DNA from: an uncultured Acidobacteriota bacterium
GTDB lineage: Bacteria > Acidobacteriota > UBA6911 > CAINFC01
Direction: 5' to 3'
Assembly: GCA_903847975.1 (NCBI GenBank)
Contig: CAINFC010000324.1
Location: forward strand, 1 to 35,427
Length of the DNA stretch: 35,427 bases
This document shows, piece after piece, positions 5,355 through 13,659 of this stretch. Numbering within the stretch: position 1 is the first letter of the stretch; every line of letters starts with the position of its first letter. The notes under the pieces were generated by a model. It did not search any database, had not been told where the DNA came from, and saw nothing but the letters and a program-made list of their open reading frames with translations. Both the position numbers and the translations under genes were made by a program.

Positions 5355-7880
5355 GTGACTGCAAAAGGATACCTTTCCTATGAGGAACAGCTTGAAACGC
5401 TTGAGGCCGAGTTCCTGGAAGAAACCGTTTACAGCAACAAGTACATCCCGATTGATCCTTTCCCAAAGCAGGCCCTGTTCCTGTCTCAGGTTGATAAGGA
5501 ATTGCTTTACGGAGGAGCAGGTTCGGGCGGTAAAGAGGCCCAGCTTGATACGCTCATCCCTACGCCAAATGGATGGAAGGAGCTGAGAGACGTCCATCCC
5601 GGTGATTATGTGTTCGGGCGCGATGGTAAGGTTCATGTTGTCCTTTACGAGTCCGAAGTGCACGACGTGCCCGGATGGAGGTTCACGTTTGATGACGGGG
5701 CGACGGTGGTCACGAACGATGAGCACCTATGGCTTACATTCACGGAAGCTGAACGATCCCAGTTGCTAAAAAGAACGGATGCCTATCGAGAGCGCAGGCG
5801 AGCCGGCAGGCCGTCGCGTTCGGCAATTGGATCAAGGAATGGCCTAAACCATACAATCGAGCATAGGCAATTCCTATCCAGAGTAATGACGGAGCGGAAC
5901 AAAGGGAACAGGTCAAGGGTGCTGCCTGTCCCAACTGGAACCGTAAGGACCACAGGAGAAATCGTAGGAACTCTGCTGACGAATAGGGGACAAGCAAACC
6001 ACTCCATCCCGGTCGCGGAGCCAATGGATCTGCCGGAAAAGGAATTGCCGCTCGACCCGTATGTTTTAGGGGCATGGCTTGGAAATGGGTCGAAAGGATC
6101 CAGCCAAATATGTACGATGGATCTGGAGTTGGTTCAAGAGGTTTGTAAGGCAGGGTTTGAGGTAACGTCCTTGGCCCCCACGTGCGATAGTAGGAAGTGT
6201 TGGTCTTACCATTTCAAACGGCTCATCACCGTCTTACGGTCAATGGGTCTATATGACCATAAGCACATCCCGAAAGATTACCTATGGGCGTCTAAGGATC
6301 AGCGCCTAGCGCTCCTCCAGGGGCTAATGGACACAGACGGACATGCGTTATCCAATGGTAAGGTTGAGTTTTGTAATACCAACCGAAACATAGCTGAAGG
6401 GGTGGTTCATTTAATCCGTTCTCTCGGGATGAAAGCAACCATACGGGGAGGGCGTGCTAAGTTGTATGGTGTCGATTACGGTCCTAAGTGGACCGTGAAA
6501 TACACGGCTCATCTGCCGGTATTCAGGATCCCCCGGAGGTTGTCCCGACTGAAAATACCGGCTAGCCCGAAAACATATTTCCGGCGTATTGTGAATGCGG
6601 AAAGAGTCTCGCCGGTCCCGATGAAATGCCTGCGGGTGTCATCCGATGATAGCCTGTTCCTGGTAACGGAGCATTTCATCCCGACGCACAATACGGCAGG
6701 ACTTCTCGCCGCGGCTTTGCAGTTTGTGCACATCCCCGGTTACACCGCGCTGCTGCTTCGCCGCACGTTTTCGGATCTGGAAAAGCCGAAATCGCTCATG
6801 CACCTCTCGCACCTGTGGCTCGACAGCACCAACGCCAGGTGGAACGGCAACCGGCACGCCTGGACCTTTCCTTCGCAAGCCATGGTGTGTTTCGGATATC
6901 TACAAAATGCCGGTGACCGGCTCCAATACCGGTCGGCCGAGTACCAGTTTATCGGCTTCGATGAAGTAACCGAGTTCGAGCGGGACGATTACCTGTATTT
7001 GTTCACCCGGCTGCGCAGAACCAACACCACCCCGGTTCCGCTGCGGATGCGCTGCGGAACAAATCCGGGCGGTCCCGGCCACGAATGGGTGTATCACCGG
7101 TTCATTAATCCCGGCCACCGGGACCGGATGTACATCAAGGCGACGATTGACGATAACCCCCACGTCAGCACGGATGAATACGAGGAATCGCTCTCCGAAG
7201 TGGACCCGGTACTCTACGCGCAGATGCGTAATGGGGACTGGGCGGCCAAACCGTCCGGCGCCTTCTTTGATCGGACCTGGGTGGGGATGATCAACCGGAC
7301 CCAGGTGCCACCGGTTATTCCGCGACTGGTAAGGTTTTGGGATTGCGCGGCCACGAAGGATGCCGGCTGCTACACGGTCGGCACTCTCATGGGGCGGCTT
7401 GACCGGACCATCGAGATTCCGGTACCGGCGGATGCTCCGAAAGGAGCCAAACCAAAGAAGGCGATTCGCTCCACCTACTACGTCCTGGATGTGGTCCGGG
7501 AACAGGTCGGACCGGCCGAGGTTGAGGAACTGATGTATGCCACGGCCAGGAGGGACGGCCCGGGGGTGAAGATCCGCATGGAGGAAGAAGGCGGTTCCAG
7601 CGGGAAGATCGTGGTCAGCACCTATGGCAGCGTGATGCAGGGTTTCGATTTCGACGGCGTCCGGGCGACCGGCCCCAAACCGGCCCGCTGGGCGCCCTTT
7701 CTGAATGCGTGCCGGAAAGGAACCGTGCTTGTGGTGCGGGCCGAGTGGAACGAAAACTGGATTCGGGAACTGGAAGGGCTGCCGACGAGCCGATACAAGG
7801 ACCAGGCCGACAGCGCCGCCGGAGCTTACCAGGACTTGGTGTTCGGTAGATCCATCGGCGACTATGGGATAACGGTTTAA
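5355..7880 (+). CDS. terL: terminase large subunit containing an intein
   Basis: The 841-residue precursor becomes a 455-residue protein after removal of the intein (residues 61-446). The spliced protein has the packaging motor's ATPase. Walker A is GGAGSGGK (residues 53-60) joined to Thr447. Walker B is FIGFDE with Asp536 and Glu537 in precursor numbering. The coupling segment is RCGTNPGGPGHEWV. The C-terminal RNase H-like nuclease starts with RFWDCAATKDAGCY and ends with DQADSAAGAYQDLVFG, the usual acidic-residue positions. It translocates DNA into the prohead through the portal and cuts it. Start is GTG at 5355 with a GGGGCGAGG site. The portal gene begins six bases after the stop. Without splicing the ATP-binding loop is broken, so packaging should depend on the intein. 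Confidence 0.95.
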   Translation: MTAKGYLSYEEQLETLEAEFLEETVYSNKYIPIDPFPKQALFLSQVDKELLYGGAGSGGKEAQLDTLIPTPNGWKELRDVHPGDYVFGRDGKVHVVLYESEVHDVPGWRFTFDDGATVVTNDEHLWLTFTEAERSQLLKRTDAYRERRRAGRPSRSAIGSRNGLNHTIEHRQFLSRVMTERNKGNRSRVLPVPTGTVRTTGEIVGTLLTNRGQANHSIPVAEPMDLPEKELPLDPYVLGAWLGNGSKGSSQICTMDLELVQEVCKAGFEVTSLAPTCDSRKCWSYHFKRLITVLRSMGLYDHKHIPKDYLWASKDQRLALLQGLMDTDGHALSNGKVEFCNTNRNIAEGVVHLIRSLGMKATIRGGRAKLYGVDYGPKWTVKYTAHLPVFRIPRRLSRLKIPASPKTYFRRIVNAERVSPVPMKCLRVSSDDSLFLVTEHFIPTHNTAGLLAAALQFVHIPGYTALLLRRTFSDLEKPKSLMHLSHLWLDSTNARWNGNRHAWTFPSQAMVCFGYLQNAGDRLQYRSAEYQFIGFDEVTEFERDDYLYLFTRLRRTNTTPVPLRMRCGTNPGGPGHEWVYHRFINPGHRDRMYIKATIDDNPHVSTDEYEESLSEVDPVLYAQMRNGDWAAKPSGAFFDRTWVGMINRTQVPPVIPRLVRFWDCAATKDAGCYTVGTLMGRLDRTIEIPVPADAPKGAKPKKAIRSTYYVLDVVREQVGPAEVEELMYATARRDGPGVKIRMEEEGGSSGKIVVSTYGSVMQGFDFDGVRATGPKPARWAPFLNACRKGTVLVVRAEWNENWIRELEGLPTSRYKDQADSAAGAYQDLVFGRSIGDYGITV
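5535..6692 (+). other. intein in terminase, class 3 (Trp-Cys-Thr) signature, degenerate LAGLIDADG endonuclease
   Basis: The inserted 386 residues split Walker A exactly between Lys60 and Thr447. The intein begins with Glu rather than the usual Cys or Ser and ends in His-Asn before Thr. It carries Trp126 in the HLW of block B, Cys425 in block F and Thr447 as the +1 residue. These are the residues known to define class 3 inteins, which splice from the internal Cys. The middle is a LAGLIDADG homing endonuclease: motif 1 is VLGAWLGNG (residues 237-245) and motif 2 is LLQGLMDTDG (320-329). In motif 1 the catalytic Asp appears to be Asn244, so cutting may be lost. Codon use looks less GC-rich than the flanking terminase, with more AGG, ATA and CTA, which suggests late arrival. 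Confidence 0.9.
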
Positions 7881-7885
7881 AAGAA

Positions 7886-9292
7886 ATGTTCGAACGACTA
7901 AAGCATTGGATGACTTTTGCGCGGACCGCGGCACCGGCGACAGACCCGGCAACCGCTCTTATTTTCCCCGGCTGGCGCTCCGCCAATCCGCTCCCCGGCG
8001 GGAAAGACTACATGGCCTTCGCCAACGAGGGTTTCAAGAAGAACGTCATCATTTTCGCTTGTATCCGCGAACGCTTCAACGCCCTTTCCGAACCGGACCT
8101 AATTGTTCGGCAAACCACCCGGACGAACCGCAATGCCGGACCGCTTCCCGACTCCGAGGTAATTCAGAACACGGCACACCCGCTTGTGGCCCTACTGGAT
8201 AAACCGAACCCGAACCTTTCGCAGACCGAGTTGCTGCAAACCATTCTCATGCACCTGGATATCTTCGGGAATACCTACTTGCACAAGGTGAGAAGCTCGG
8301 TGGGGCAAACGATCCAGTTATGGCCCCTGCACCCTTCCCGAATCGAGATCAAGGCCAACACATCCGGCACTGTGGAATCGTTCCGATACAAGATCGATGA
8401 AAAGTACACCGATATTCCCGCGACCGATATTATCCATTTCAAGTACCCTAACCCGTGGGATGATTTCTACGGCCTGTCGCCTATGGAAGTCCTGGCGAGG
8501 TGCGGCGACCTGGATAATAGCGCTGTGGATTACCTGCGGGCCTTCTTTACCAACGCGGCCGTGCCGCAAGGGATATTGAAGGTGAAGGTTGGAAACCCCG
8601 ATAAAGAGGCACGGGAGCGAATCCAGCGGGAGTTTGGGGACAAATACGCCGGGAAGGCCGGGTGGCATCGCCCCGCCGTCCTGACCGATGACGTCGATTA
8701 TCAGCGGATCGGCTCCAGTCTTTCCGATTTGGACCTGACCCGGATATTCGGAGTATCCGAGTCTCGGATATGCAGCACGTACGGCGTACCGCCCATACTG
8801 ATTGCCGCTGCCGTAGGGCTGGCCCGTTCCACGTACAACAATTTCGCCGAATCCCGCAAGGCTTTCTGGCAACAGACCCTGACACCTCTCTACACCTTCA
8901 TTTCCGATAGACTGACGGCAGGACTCGCGGAAGAGTTTGAAACGGACCGGCGGAAAATCTATATCGAGTTCGATTATTCGGACGTGGGGCCTTTGCAGGA
9001 ATCGCAGGATTCGCTTCGCGGCTATGCCCTGAATTGCTGGAACTCCGGGTTGATGACCAAGAACGAAGCCCGGTCCCTGGTGAAGCTGCCTGAAACGGAT
9101 AACGGCGATATCTTCAAACAGGCCCAGAGCGATGTGTTTATAGGCGAAGACGATATGCCGGGTGAGATCCCGCCGCCGGACGAAGAGGGCGACGATACGG
9201 TTGACGGGGAGTTGGTTGATGAGAAGGAGCAAAGAAAAATCCCGGCACGCTCGGAGGTAGCGACGCGGTTTCCCTTTCGAGCGGTCTCTTAA
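7886..9292 (+). CDS. phage portal protein (HK97/Phage_portal family)
   Basis: The 468-residue protein fits the Phage_portal family in length and content. Residues 45-60 (FKKNVIIFACIRERFNALS) are the conserved start of the wing, followed by HPLVALLDKPNPNLSQTELLQ, then IIHFKYPNPWDDFYGLSPMEVL, and later GVPPILIAAAVGLARSTYNNFAESRKAFW near the stem and crown. Twelve copies form the ring through which terminase pumps DNA and to which the tail connectors attach. The C-terminus is acidic and low in complexity (PPPDEEGDDTVDGELVDEKE). ATG follows the terminase stop by five bases. The following minor head gene has an unclear start close to this stop. Confidence 0.93.
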   Translation: MFERLKHWMTFARTAAPATDPATALIFPGWRSANPLPGGKDYMAFANEGFKKNVIIFACIRERFNALSEPDLIVRQTTRTNRNAGPLPDSEVIQNTAHPLVALLDKPNPNLSQTELLQTILMHLDIFGNTYLHKVRSSVGQTIQLWPLHPSRIEIKANTSGTVESFRYKIDEKYTDIPATDIIHFKYPNPWDDFYGLSPMEVLARCGDLDNSAVDYLRAFFTNAAVPQGILKVKVGNPDKEARERIQREFGDKYAGKAGWHRPAVLTDDVDYQRIGSSLSDLDLTRIFGVSESRICSTYGVPPILIAAAVGLARSTYNNFAESRKAFWQQTLTPLYTFISDRLTAGLAEEFETDRRKIYIEFDYSDVGPLQESQDSLRGYALNCWNSGLMTKNEARSLVKLPETDNGDIFKQAQSDVFIGEDDMPGEIPPPDEEGDDTVDGELVDEKEQRKIPARSEVATRFPFRAVS

Positions 9293-9308
9293 ACGTCCCT
9301 CTTTTCGG

Positions 9309-10292
9309 TTGGTACGCTTCGGGATATCCCTGGAAGCCTTCGCGGCGTCCCGGTCGAAGCGGCAAGACTTGGAAGACAAACTCACCCAGGAGTTGTTGCT
9401 GGCGTTGGATAGCGCTCCGACGGAAGAAGAGATTCGGTTCTGGGTGTCGGACCTCTTAGAACATGGCGAATACCACGTCCCGCTTAACAACATACCCGTA
9501 TCCGGCTACGACCGTATAACCGCTGAGGTTTTGACCAAGAGCATCATGGCGGGAATGCTGATTGGCGGACAAGCGGCCGCAGTCGATGCCTACGCCAACA
9601 CAGGGATCAGAACGACGTTTGACGGGTTAAATCCCGCCGCTGCGGATTGGGCGGCAAACTACTCCTCCACCCAGGTCACCGGGATAACGGATGTTACCAA
9701 GCAAGCCATCCAGGATCTGGTGGAAAAAGGATTCCGGGAAGGAATTCACCCCAACCAATTGGCCAAGCAGATCAGACCACTGATTGGGCTGACGACCGGT
9801 CAAGCACAGGCAGTGGAAAGCTACCGGCAAAAGTTGATCGACGAGGACGCCGTGGCTCCGGCGAGGATCGAGAAGGCGGTCGCCAAATATCGGAACAAGC
9901 TCCACAACGAACGGGCACGCACCATCGCCCGGACGGAAACCATTACCTCCTCGGCCATGGGGCAACAGCTTCTCTGGGAGCAAATGGTGGCGGACGGGGA
10001 GCTGGACGAAACCGTCATCCAAAGGGTTTGGATAACGGCTATGGACGAACGGAAATGCCCGGTCTGCGGAGCGCTGAACGGCAGAACGGTCGGCTTGCGG
10101 GATAACTTCTCGCACACCACAGATGGATCGTCCGGAGGCGCGGGAAAAACATACACGGCCCTGACCCCGGCGATCCATCCCAATTGCCGCTGCTCGATTG
10201 CGATGCGGGTGGTGAGCAAGAGAGATGGGCAGGGCTCCAAATTCTACCGCAGAGAAGCAACCAAGACCGCCCGACCTGGGAATCGGGCTTAA
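9309..10292 (+). CDS. SPP1 gp7-like minor head protein
   Basis: This protein belongs to the SPP1 gp7 / Mu gpF minor head family. Near the end it has RTIARTETITSSAMGQQLLWEQ, then DERKCPVCGALNGRTVGL and HPNCRCSIAMRV. The CxxC and HxxCxC cluster is the family's likely zinc site. Such proteins bind portal and stay in the virion, where they help DNA ejection. About 20 helical residues precede the first family block. The start is uncertain. The frame is open from 9261, but the first usual start is TTG at 9309, with no clear ribosome binding site. A good GGAGG stands at 9253-9257 without a standard start codon at proper distance. The next ATG in frame is far inside the protein. Translation may depend on the portal gene. 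Confidence 0.88.
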   Translation: MVRFGISLEAFAASRSKRQDLEDKLTQELLLALDSAPTEEEIRFWVSDLLEHGEYHVPLNNIPVSGYDRITAEVLTKSIMAGMLIGGQAAAVDAYANTGIRTTFDGLNPAAADWAANYSSTQVTGITDVTKQAIQDLVEKGFREGIHPNQLAKQIRPLIGLTTGQAQAVESYRQKLIDEDAVAPARIEKAVAKYRNKLHNERARTIARTETITSSAMGQQLLWEQMVADGELDETVIQRVWITAMDERKCPVCGALNGRTVGLRDNFSHTTDGSSGGAGKTYTALTPAIHPNCRCSIAMRVVSKRDGQGSKFYRREATKTARPGNRA

Positions 10293-10308
10293 TACATGGG
10301 AGTGGCCT

Positions 10309-11751
10309 ATGATGGCAAAAGAAACGAACAACATCGTCCCGGAACAGTTCGACGTCAAGTTCCAACTGGTGACGGCCGACGATCAGACCGGGGTATTCGA
10401 AGGGATCGCATCGGTCTTCGGAAACCCGGTGGCGACTTACCCGCCGACAATTATCGAGCAGGGAGCGTTCACCAAGACCCTTCAGGAGAATGCCGGTCGC
10501 ATCAAATTGCTCTGGCAGCACGATACGAAAACACCCGTGGGGCTTCCCTTGGAACTCCGCGAGGTAGCGGAAGGACTTTACACCAAGGGGAAGGTTTCCC
10601 AAACCACGGTCGGACGGGATGCCATTATCCTGATGAAGGACAAGGTCATCACGGAACTCTCGATAGGGTTTGATGCGATTAAATGGGAAATGAAGACCGA
10701 ACCGAATAAGGAACCGGTCCGGCACATCAAGGAGCTGAAACTTTACGAGGTTTCTCTGGTGACCTTTGCTGCCGATTCCAAGGCGAAGATCCAATCGGTG
10801 CACGCCGCAATTCCCTACCAGGACCTGCCGGTCGCCGATGACAACCAGCCATGGGACGCGGCCTCCGCCAGGAAGAACATTGCCGAATGGGCCGGGGGGA
10901 GCGAATCCCACGCGGATATGAACTGGGCAAGGTACCGGAAAGGGTTCGTCTGGTACGACCCCTCGAAACCCGATAGCGTGGACAGCTACCGGCTGCCTAT
11001 TGCCGACGTAGTGGAAGGGAAACTGCGAGTGGTCCCCCGCGCCGTGTTTGCCGCGGTCGCTTCCCTGCAGGGAGCCAGGGGCGGCACGGAAATCCCGGAA
11101 GGGGAAATGGAAACGGTGCGATCCCACCTGAGTTCCTACTACCGGAAGTGCGGGCGGTGCGCCCCGTGGGACACCCAATCGTACGACCTGACCTGCCGGG
11201 AGCTGTTGGAACCGATCGCTTCCATGGAACTCCATGAGGGGCGGATGTTATCGAAAAAGAACCTGGAAATCGTAAGGGAAGTTATGGCCAAACTCAAAGA
11301 ACTGATCGATGCCGCCAGCGAGGGAGAGGAACCCATCCCAATGGGCCAGGAGATTACCATCGGAGAGATCAAGCAAGAAACGGAGCCACCAACCGAAGTG
11401 CTCGCCCGACCGGAAGCCGAGCCGCCCGCCGAGGCACTCACTCCCGGCTTGAAGGAACTGGAGCAGCTGGTATCCCTGGAAGCCCACGCAGGCCGGATGT
11501 TATCGAAAAAGAATCTGGATTTGGTTAAAGAAGCCATACGAAAACTTACCGAGCTGGTCGATGCCGCCGGTGCGGAACCGGACGGAGACGAAGCGGTATC
11601 CGAGGGGAACGAGATCACCATAGGCGATATTAAGCAATCAGCCGAGCCGCCGCCGGAGGCACTCACTGTTGGCTTGAAGGAGCTGGAGCAGCTCCAACTG
11701 GGGTTTGCCTTGTTGGAGTGTCAGATGAACCTAACCAAACAGGAGATTTAA
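10309..11751 (+). CDS. HK97-type prohead protease with duplicated C-terminal module
   Basis: The first ~190 residues are a peptidase S78 prohead protease. FEGIASVFGNP opens the domain, His71 lies in LLWQHDTKTPVG and Ser118 in TELSIGFDAI; these are the expected catalytic His and Ser. It trims capsid protein inside the prohead. Residues ~195-290 form a second domain (PWDAASARKNIAEWAGG to SSYYRKCGRC) also seen attached to other phage proteases. The rest, 11221-11694, is a tandem duplication of an ~80-residue helical unit that begins GRMLSKKNL. It is followed each time by EITIGxIKQ and GLKELEQL. The extension might serve as scaffold. I chose ATG 10309 over an upstream frame opening because GGGAG lies six bases before it. 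The stop precedes the capsid start by one base. Confidence 0.9.
   Translation: MMAKETNNIVPEQFDVKFQLVTADDQTGVFEGIASVFGNPVATYPPTIIEQGAFTKTLQENAGRIKLLWQHDTKTPVGLPLELREVAEGLYTKGKVSQTTVGRDAIILMKDKVITELSIGFDAIKWEMKTEPNKEPVRHIKELKLYEVSLVTFAADSKAKIQSVHAAIPYQDLPVADDNQPWDAASARKNIAEWAGGSESHADMNWARYRKGFVWYDPSKPDSVDSYRLPIADVVEGKLRVVPRAVFAAVASLQGARGGTEIPEGEMETVRSHLSSYYRKCGRCAPWDTQSYDLTCRELLEPIASMELHEGRMLSKKNLEIVREVMAKLKELIDAASEGEEPIPMGQEITIGEIKQETEPPTEVLARPEAEPPAEALTPGLKELEQLVSLEAHAGRMLSKKNLDLVKEAIRKLTELVDAAGAEPDGDEAVSEGNEITIGDIKQSAEPPPEALTVGLKELEQLQLGFALLECQMNLTKQEI
11221..11694 (+). repeat. tandem duplication inside the prohead protease gene
   Basis: Unit 1 (11221-11469) and unit 2 (11470-11694) encode parallel stretches: GRMLSKKNL, then KLKELIDAA or KLTELVDAA, then EITIGEIKQ or EITIGDIKQ, then GLKELEQL. 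Some DNA blocks are still identical, such as atgttatcgaaaaagaa, so the duplication is fairly recent or kept similar by recombination. Unit 1 is 24 bases longer because of an extra Pro/Glu-rich segment. Confidence 0.9.
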
Positions 11752-11752
11752 G

Positions 11753-12997
11753 ATGAGTTATTTTACCGAACAGATTAAAGCGCTAATGAAGACGGCGGAA
11801 GAGAACCAATCCAAAGCGTGCGCGATTCGAGATGAGTTCAAGGGCGCCGTGCCGGCTGAGAAAATGGACGAAGTCCAGGGGTACATCAAGTTTGCCGCCG
11901 AGGCCTGCAATCAGATTACCCAGTTGAAGGCCATGGAATCCGAAATGGAGAAATCCAGCTCGGTCATGGAACAGATGACCAAGGTGCCGGTCAACAAGCA
12001 GCAGACCGCCGCCATGCTGGAAACCCCGGAAAAACCCACGGGCATTACCCGCGAGATGTTCAGCCGTTTCCTGGCCGGCGGAATCGATGGATTAGGGCCG
12101 ACGGAACAGCATGCCCTGACTACCGCCAAGGACGAGTCCGGAGGATTCTGGGTCCCGGAGGATTTCCGGGTTGAGTACCTGAAAGACCTGGTCGGATACA
12201 CCGTGATCCGCCCCCTGGCCCGGGTAATCAACACCTCCAAACCGTTTGTGGTATTCCCGACCGTGCAGTCGGCTTCCACGAACGGGAACATTTACACCAG
12301 CACCTATTCGGGCGCCTGGCGAGGAGAGGGGTACTCCAGCTACACGGCCCAGTCTAATCCCAAGACCGGCAAGGTGCGGATTCCCGTACACATCTGGCAG
12401 CCGGACCCCATCGAGGTGACTCAGGAAATGCTGGAAGATCCCGACGCGGATTTCCAGGGAATGCTCGCTGACGTGATTGCCGAAACCAAGGGCCTGGACG
12501 AAGACGCCGCTTTCATAAACGGCGACGGTGTCGGGAAACCCCTCGGAATCCTCAATGCCGCGAGCGGCATCACCACGGTCAAATCCGGAGCCGCCGCCAA
12601 CGTGGCCTACAGCGGATTGGTGGACCTGTTCACTTCCCTACCGGCACAGTACCGTCAGAATGCGGTCTGGATTATGAGTTCGACCACCTACGGACAGCTG
12701 CTGCAATTGCAGGTGGGATCGACCGGAACCTACGTAATCACTCCGAATACGACTCCGGGGACCCTCTGGAACCGTCCAATCATGTTCTCCGAGTTCATGC
12801 CTTCGTGCCAGACCGGCAGCAACCTCCCCATTATCTTCGGCGACATGCGGCAGTACGTGATCGTCGACCGCAAGGGATTGACCCTCCAGCGATTGGTGGA
12901 AAAGTATGCACCAAACGTCGGATTGCTTCCCGTGGCCCGGACCGGCGGCCAGGTCGTCCGTCCTGCCGCGTTCCGCATCCAGATCGTCAGCACCTAA
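11753..12997 (+). CDS. major capsid protein (HK97 fold)
   Basis: The 414-residue protein matches HK97-fold capsid proteins. The first ~100 residues are helical and charged, like the scaffolding delta domain that the protease removes. The mature domain follows, with LGPTEQHALTTAKDESGGFWVPEDFRVEYLKDL, then the RVINTSKPFVVFPTV strand, and later DEDAAFINGDGVGKPLGIL, which is the most typical block of the family. It forms the icosahedral shell. The ribosome binding site AGGAG lies in the end of the protease gene, one base of which separates the two genes. The putative cleavage site is somewhere near residues 85-105, where the sequence changes from Lys/Gln-rich to the folded domain; it cannot be fixed by eye. 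Confidence 0.95.
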   Translation: MSYFTEQIKALMKTAEENQSKACAIRDEFKGAVPAEKMDEVQGYIKFAAEACNQITQLKAMESEMEKSSSVMEQMTKVPVNKQQTAAMLETPEKPTGITREMFSRFLAGGIDGLGPTEQHALTTAKDESGGFWVPEDFRVEYLKDLVGYTVIRPLARVINTSKPFVVFPTVQSASTNGNIYTSTYSGAWRGEGYSSYTAQSNPKTGKVRIPVHIWQPDPIEVTQEMLEDPDADFQGMLADVIAETKGLDEDAAFINGDGVGKPLGILNAASGITTVKSGAAANVAYSGLVDLFTSLPAQYRQNAVWIMSSTTYGQLLQLQVGSTGTYVITPNTTPGTLWNRPIMFSEFMPSCQTGSNLPIIFGDMRQYVIVDRKGLTLQRLVEKYAPNVGLLPVARTGGQVVRPAAFRIQIVST

Positions 12998-13023
12998 CCG
13001 GTACGGAAACGTCGAAACCAGCC

Positions 13024-13049
13024 ACCGGGCCGTAGCGATACGACCCGGT
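13024..13049 (+). promoter_or_regulatory. stem-loop between capsid and decoration genes
   Basis: ACCGGG-c-CGT at 13024-13033 pairs with ACG-a-CCCGGT at 13040-13049 around a six-base loop, with one internal mismatch. No T run follows, so it is more likely an RNA processing or attenuating hairpin than a full terminator. It could protect the abundant capsid message. Confidence 0.45.
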
Positions 13050-13081
13050 TATTCCTGAAACCTACGAGAGGAGTTTTGATT

Positions 13082-13471
13082 ATGAAAGACCTTAAGAGTT
13101 CCTTAAAGGCGATGCCCAGCATTAATCCTGGCGCCAAGACGGCTTCCGCAACCGGCACGGCAGTCGCGACTACCGGATACGAAGCGGTTACGTTCCTGGT
13201 GACGATTGGGGCCTACACGGACGGAACCCATACGCTTGCCCTGGAAGTCAGCGATGACAATTCCACCTACGGCGCTGCTGCCGCTGACGATATCATCGGG
13301 ACCTTCCCGGCGATTTCCGGGGCCGGGCAGGCCAATGCGACTCACCTGATCGGATACAAGGGCATTTCCAAATACGTCCGCCCGAAAACCACGGTGGCCG
13401 GCGCTACCACCGGTTGCGTCTATGGCATTGCGGTCCTGCTTGGTCATCCGCGATACATGCCGACTGCTTAG
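13082..13471 (+). CDS. probable head decoration protein
   Basis: This 129-residue protein sits directly after the capsid gene. It is rich in Ala, Thr and Gly, with predicted beta strands (EAVTFLVTIGAYTDGTHTLALEVSDDN, KYVRPKTTVAGATTGCVYGIAVLLG) and no charged clusters. Proteins of this size and place, with a 'data deviation' style beta sandwich, are often surface decoration or capsid-stabilising proteins in siphoviruses. No specific family motif is recognised, so the role rests on position and composition. I chose ATG 13082 rather than TTG 13076 because GAGAGGAG lies nine bases upstream of the ATG. Confidence 0.6.
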   Translation: MKDLKSSLKAMPSINPGAKTASATGTAVATTGYEAVTFLVTIGAYTDGTHTLALEVSDDNSTYGAAAADDIIGTFPAISGAGQANATHLIGYKGISKYVRPKTTVAGATTGCVYGIAVLLGHPRYMPTA

Positions 13472-13659
13472 AGTTCTATCTGTTGTTGGGTTTTTTGTCT
13501 CATTGGAAACTCGGATTTTCTCCATGAACACACCGGAAAAGTGGCGCCTACTCTGACCCGGTGGGCGCCGCACTCTCAGCCAACTTCAACAACAAGGATA
13601 AATAAATGGATAGTGCGCGAAGAAAGCACGGGAAACTGTTTAACGAAAGGAGTACCCAC
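13472..13659 (+). other. non-coding gap with inverted repeat
   Basis: The gap holds an imperfect hairpin: AGTGGCGCC at 13540-13548 against GGCGCC-g-CACT at 13564-13574. A T-rich patch (13488-13500) without a preceding stem lies before it. No promoter was recognised. An ATG at 13606 with a weaker AAGGA would extend the next gene 18 codons upstream. Confidence 0.35.

Noticed and set aside
4548-5726. 392-codon minus-strand frame
   Set aside because: It crosses small terminase and the terminase/intein boundary and shows only shadow composition.
8318-9493. 391-codon minus-strand frame
   Set aside because: It is antisense to portal and minor head protein, both strongly supported.
10039-11235. 398-codon minus-strand frame
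   Set aside because: It is antisense to the minor head and protease genes, has no domain, and the + strand genes carry clear catalytic motifs.
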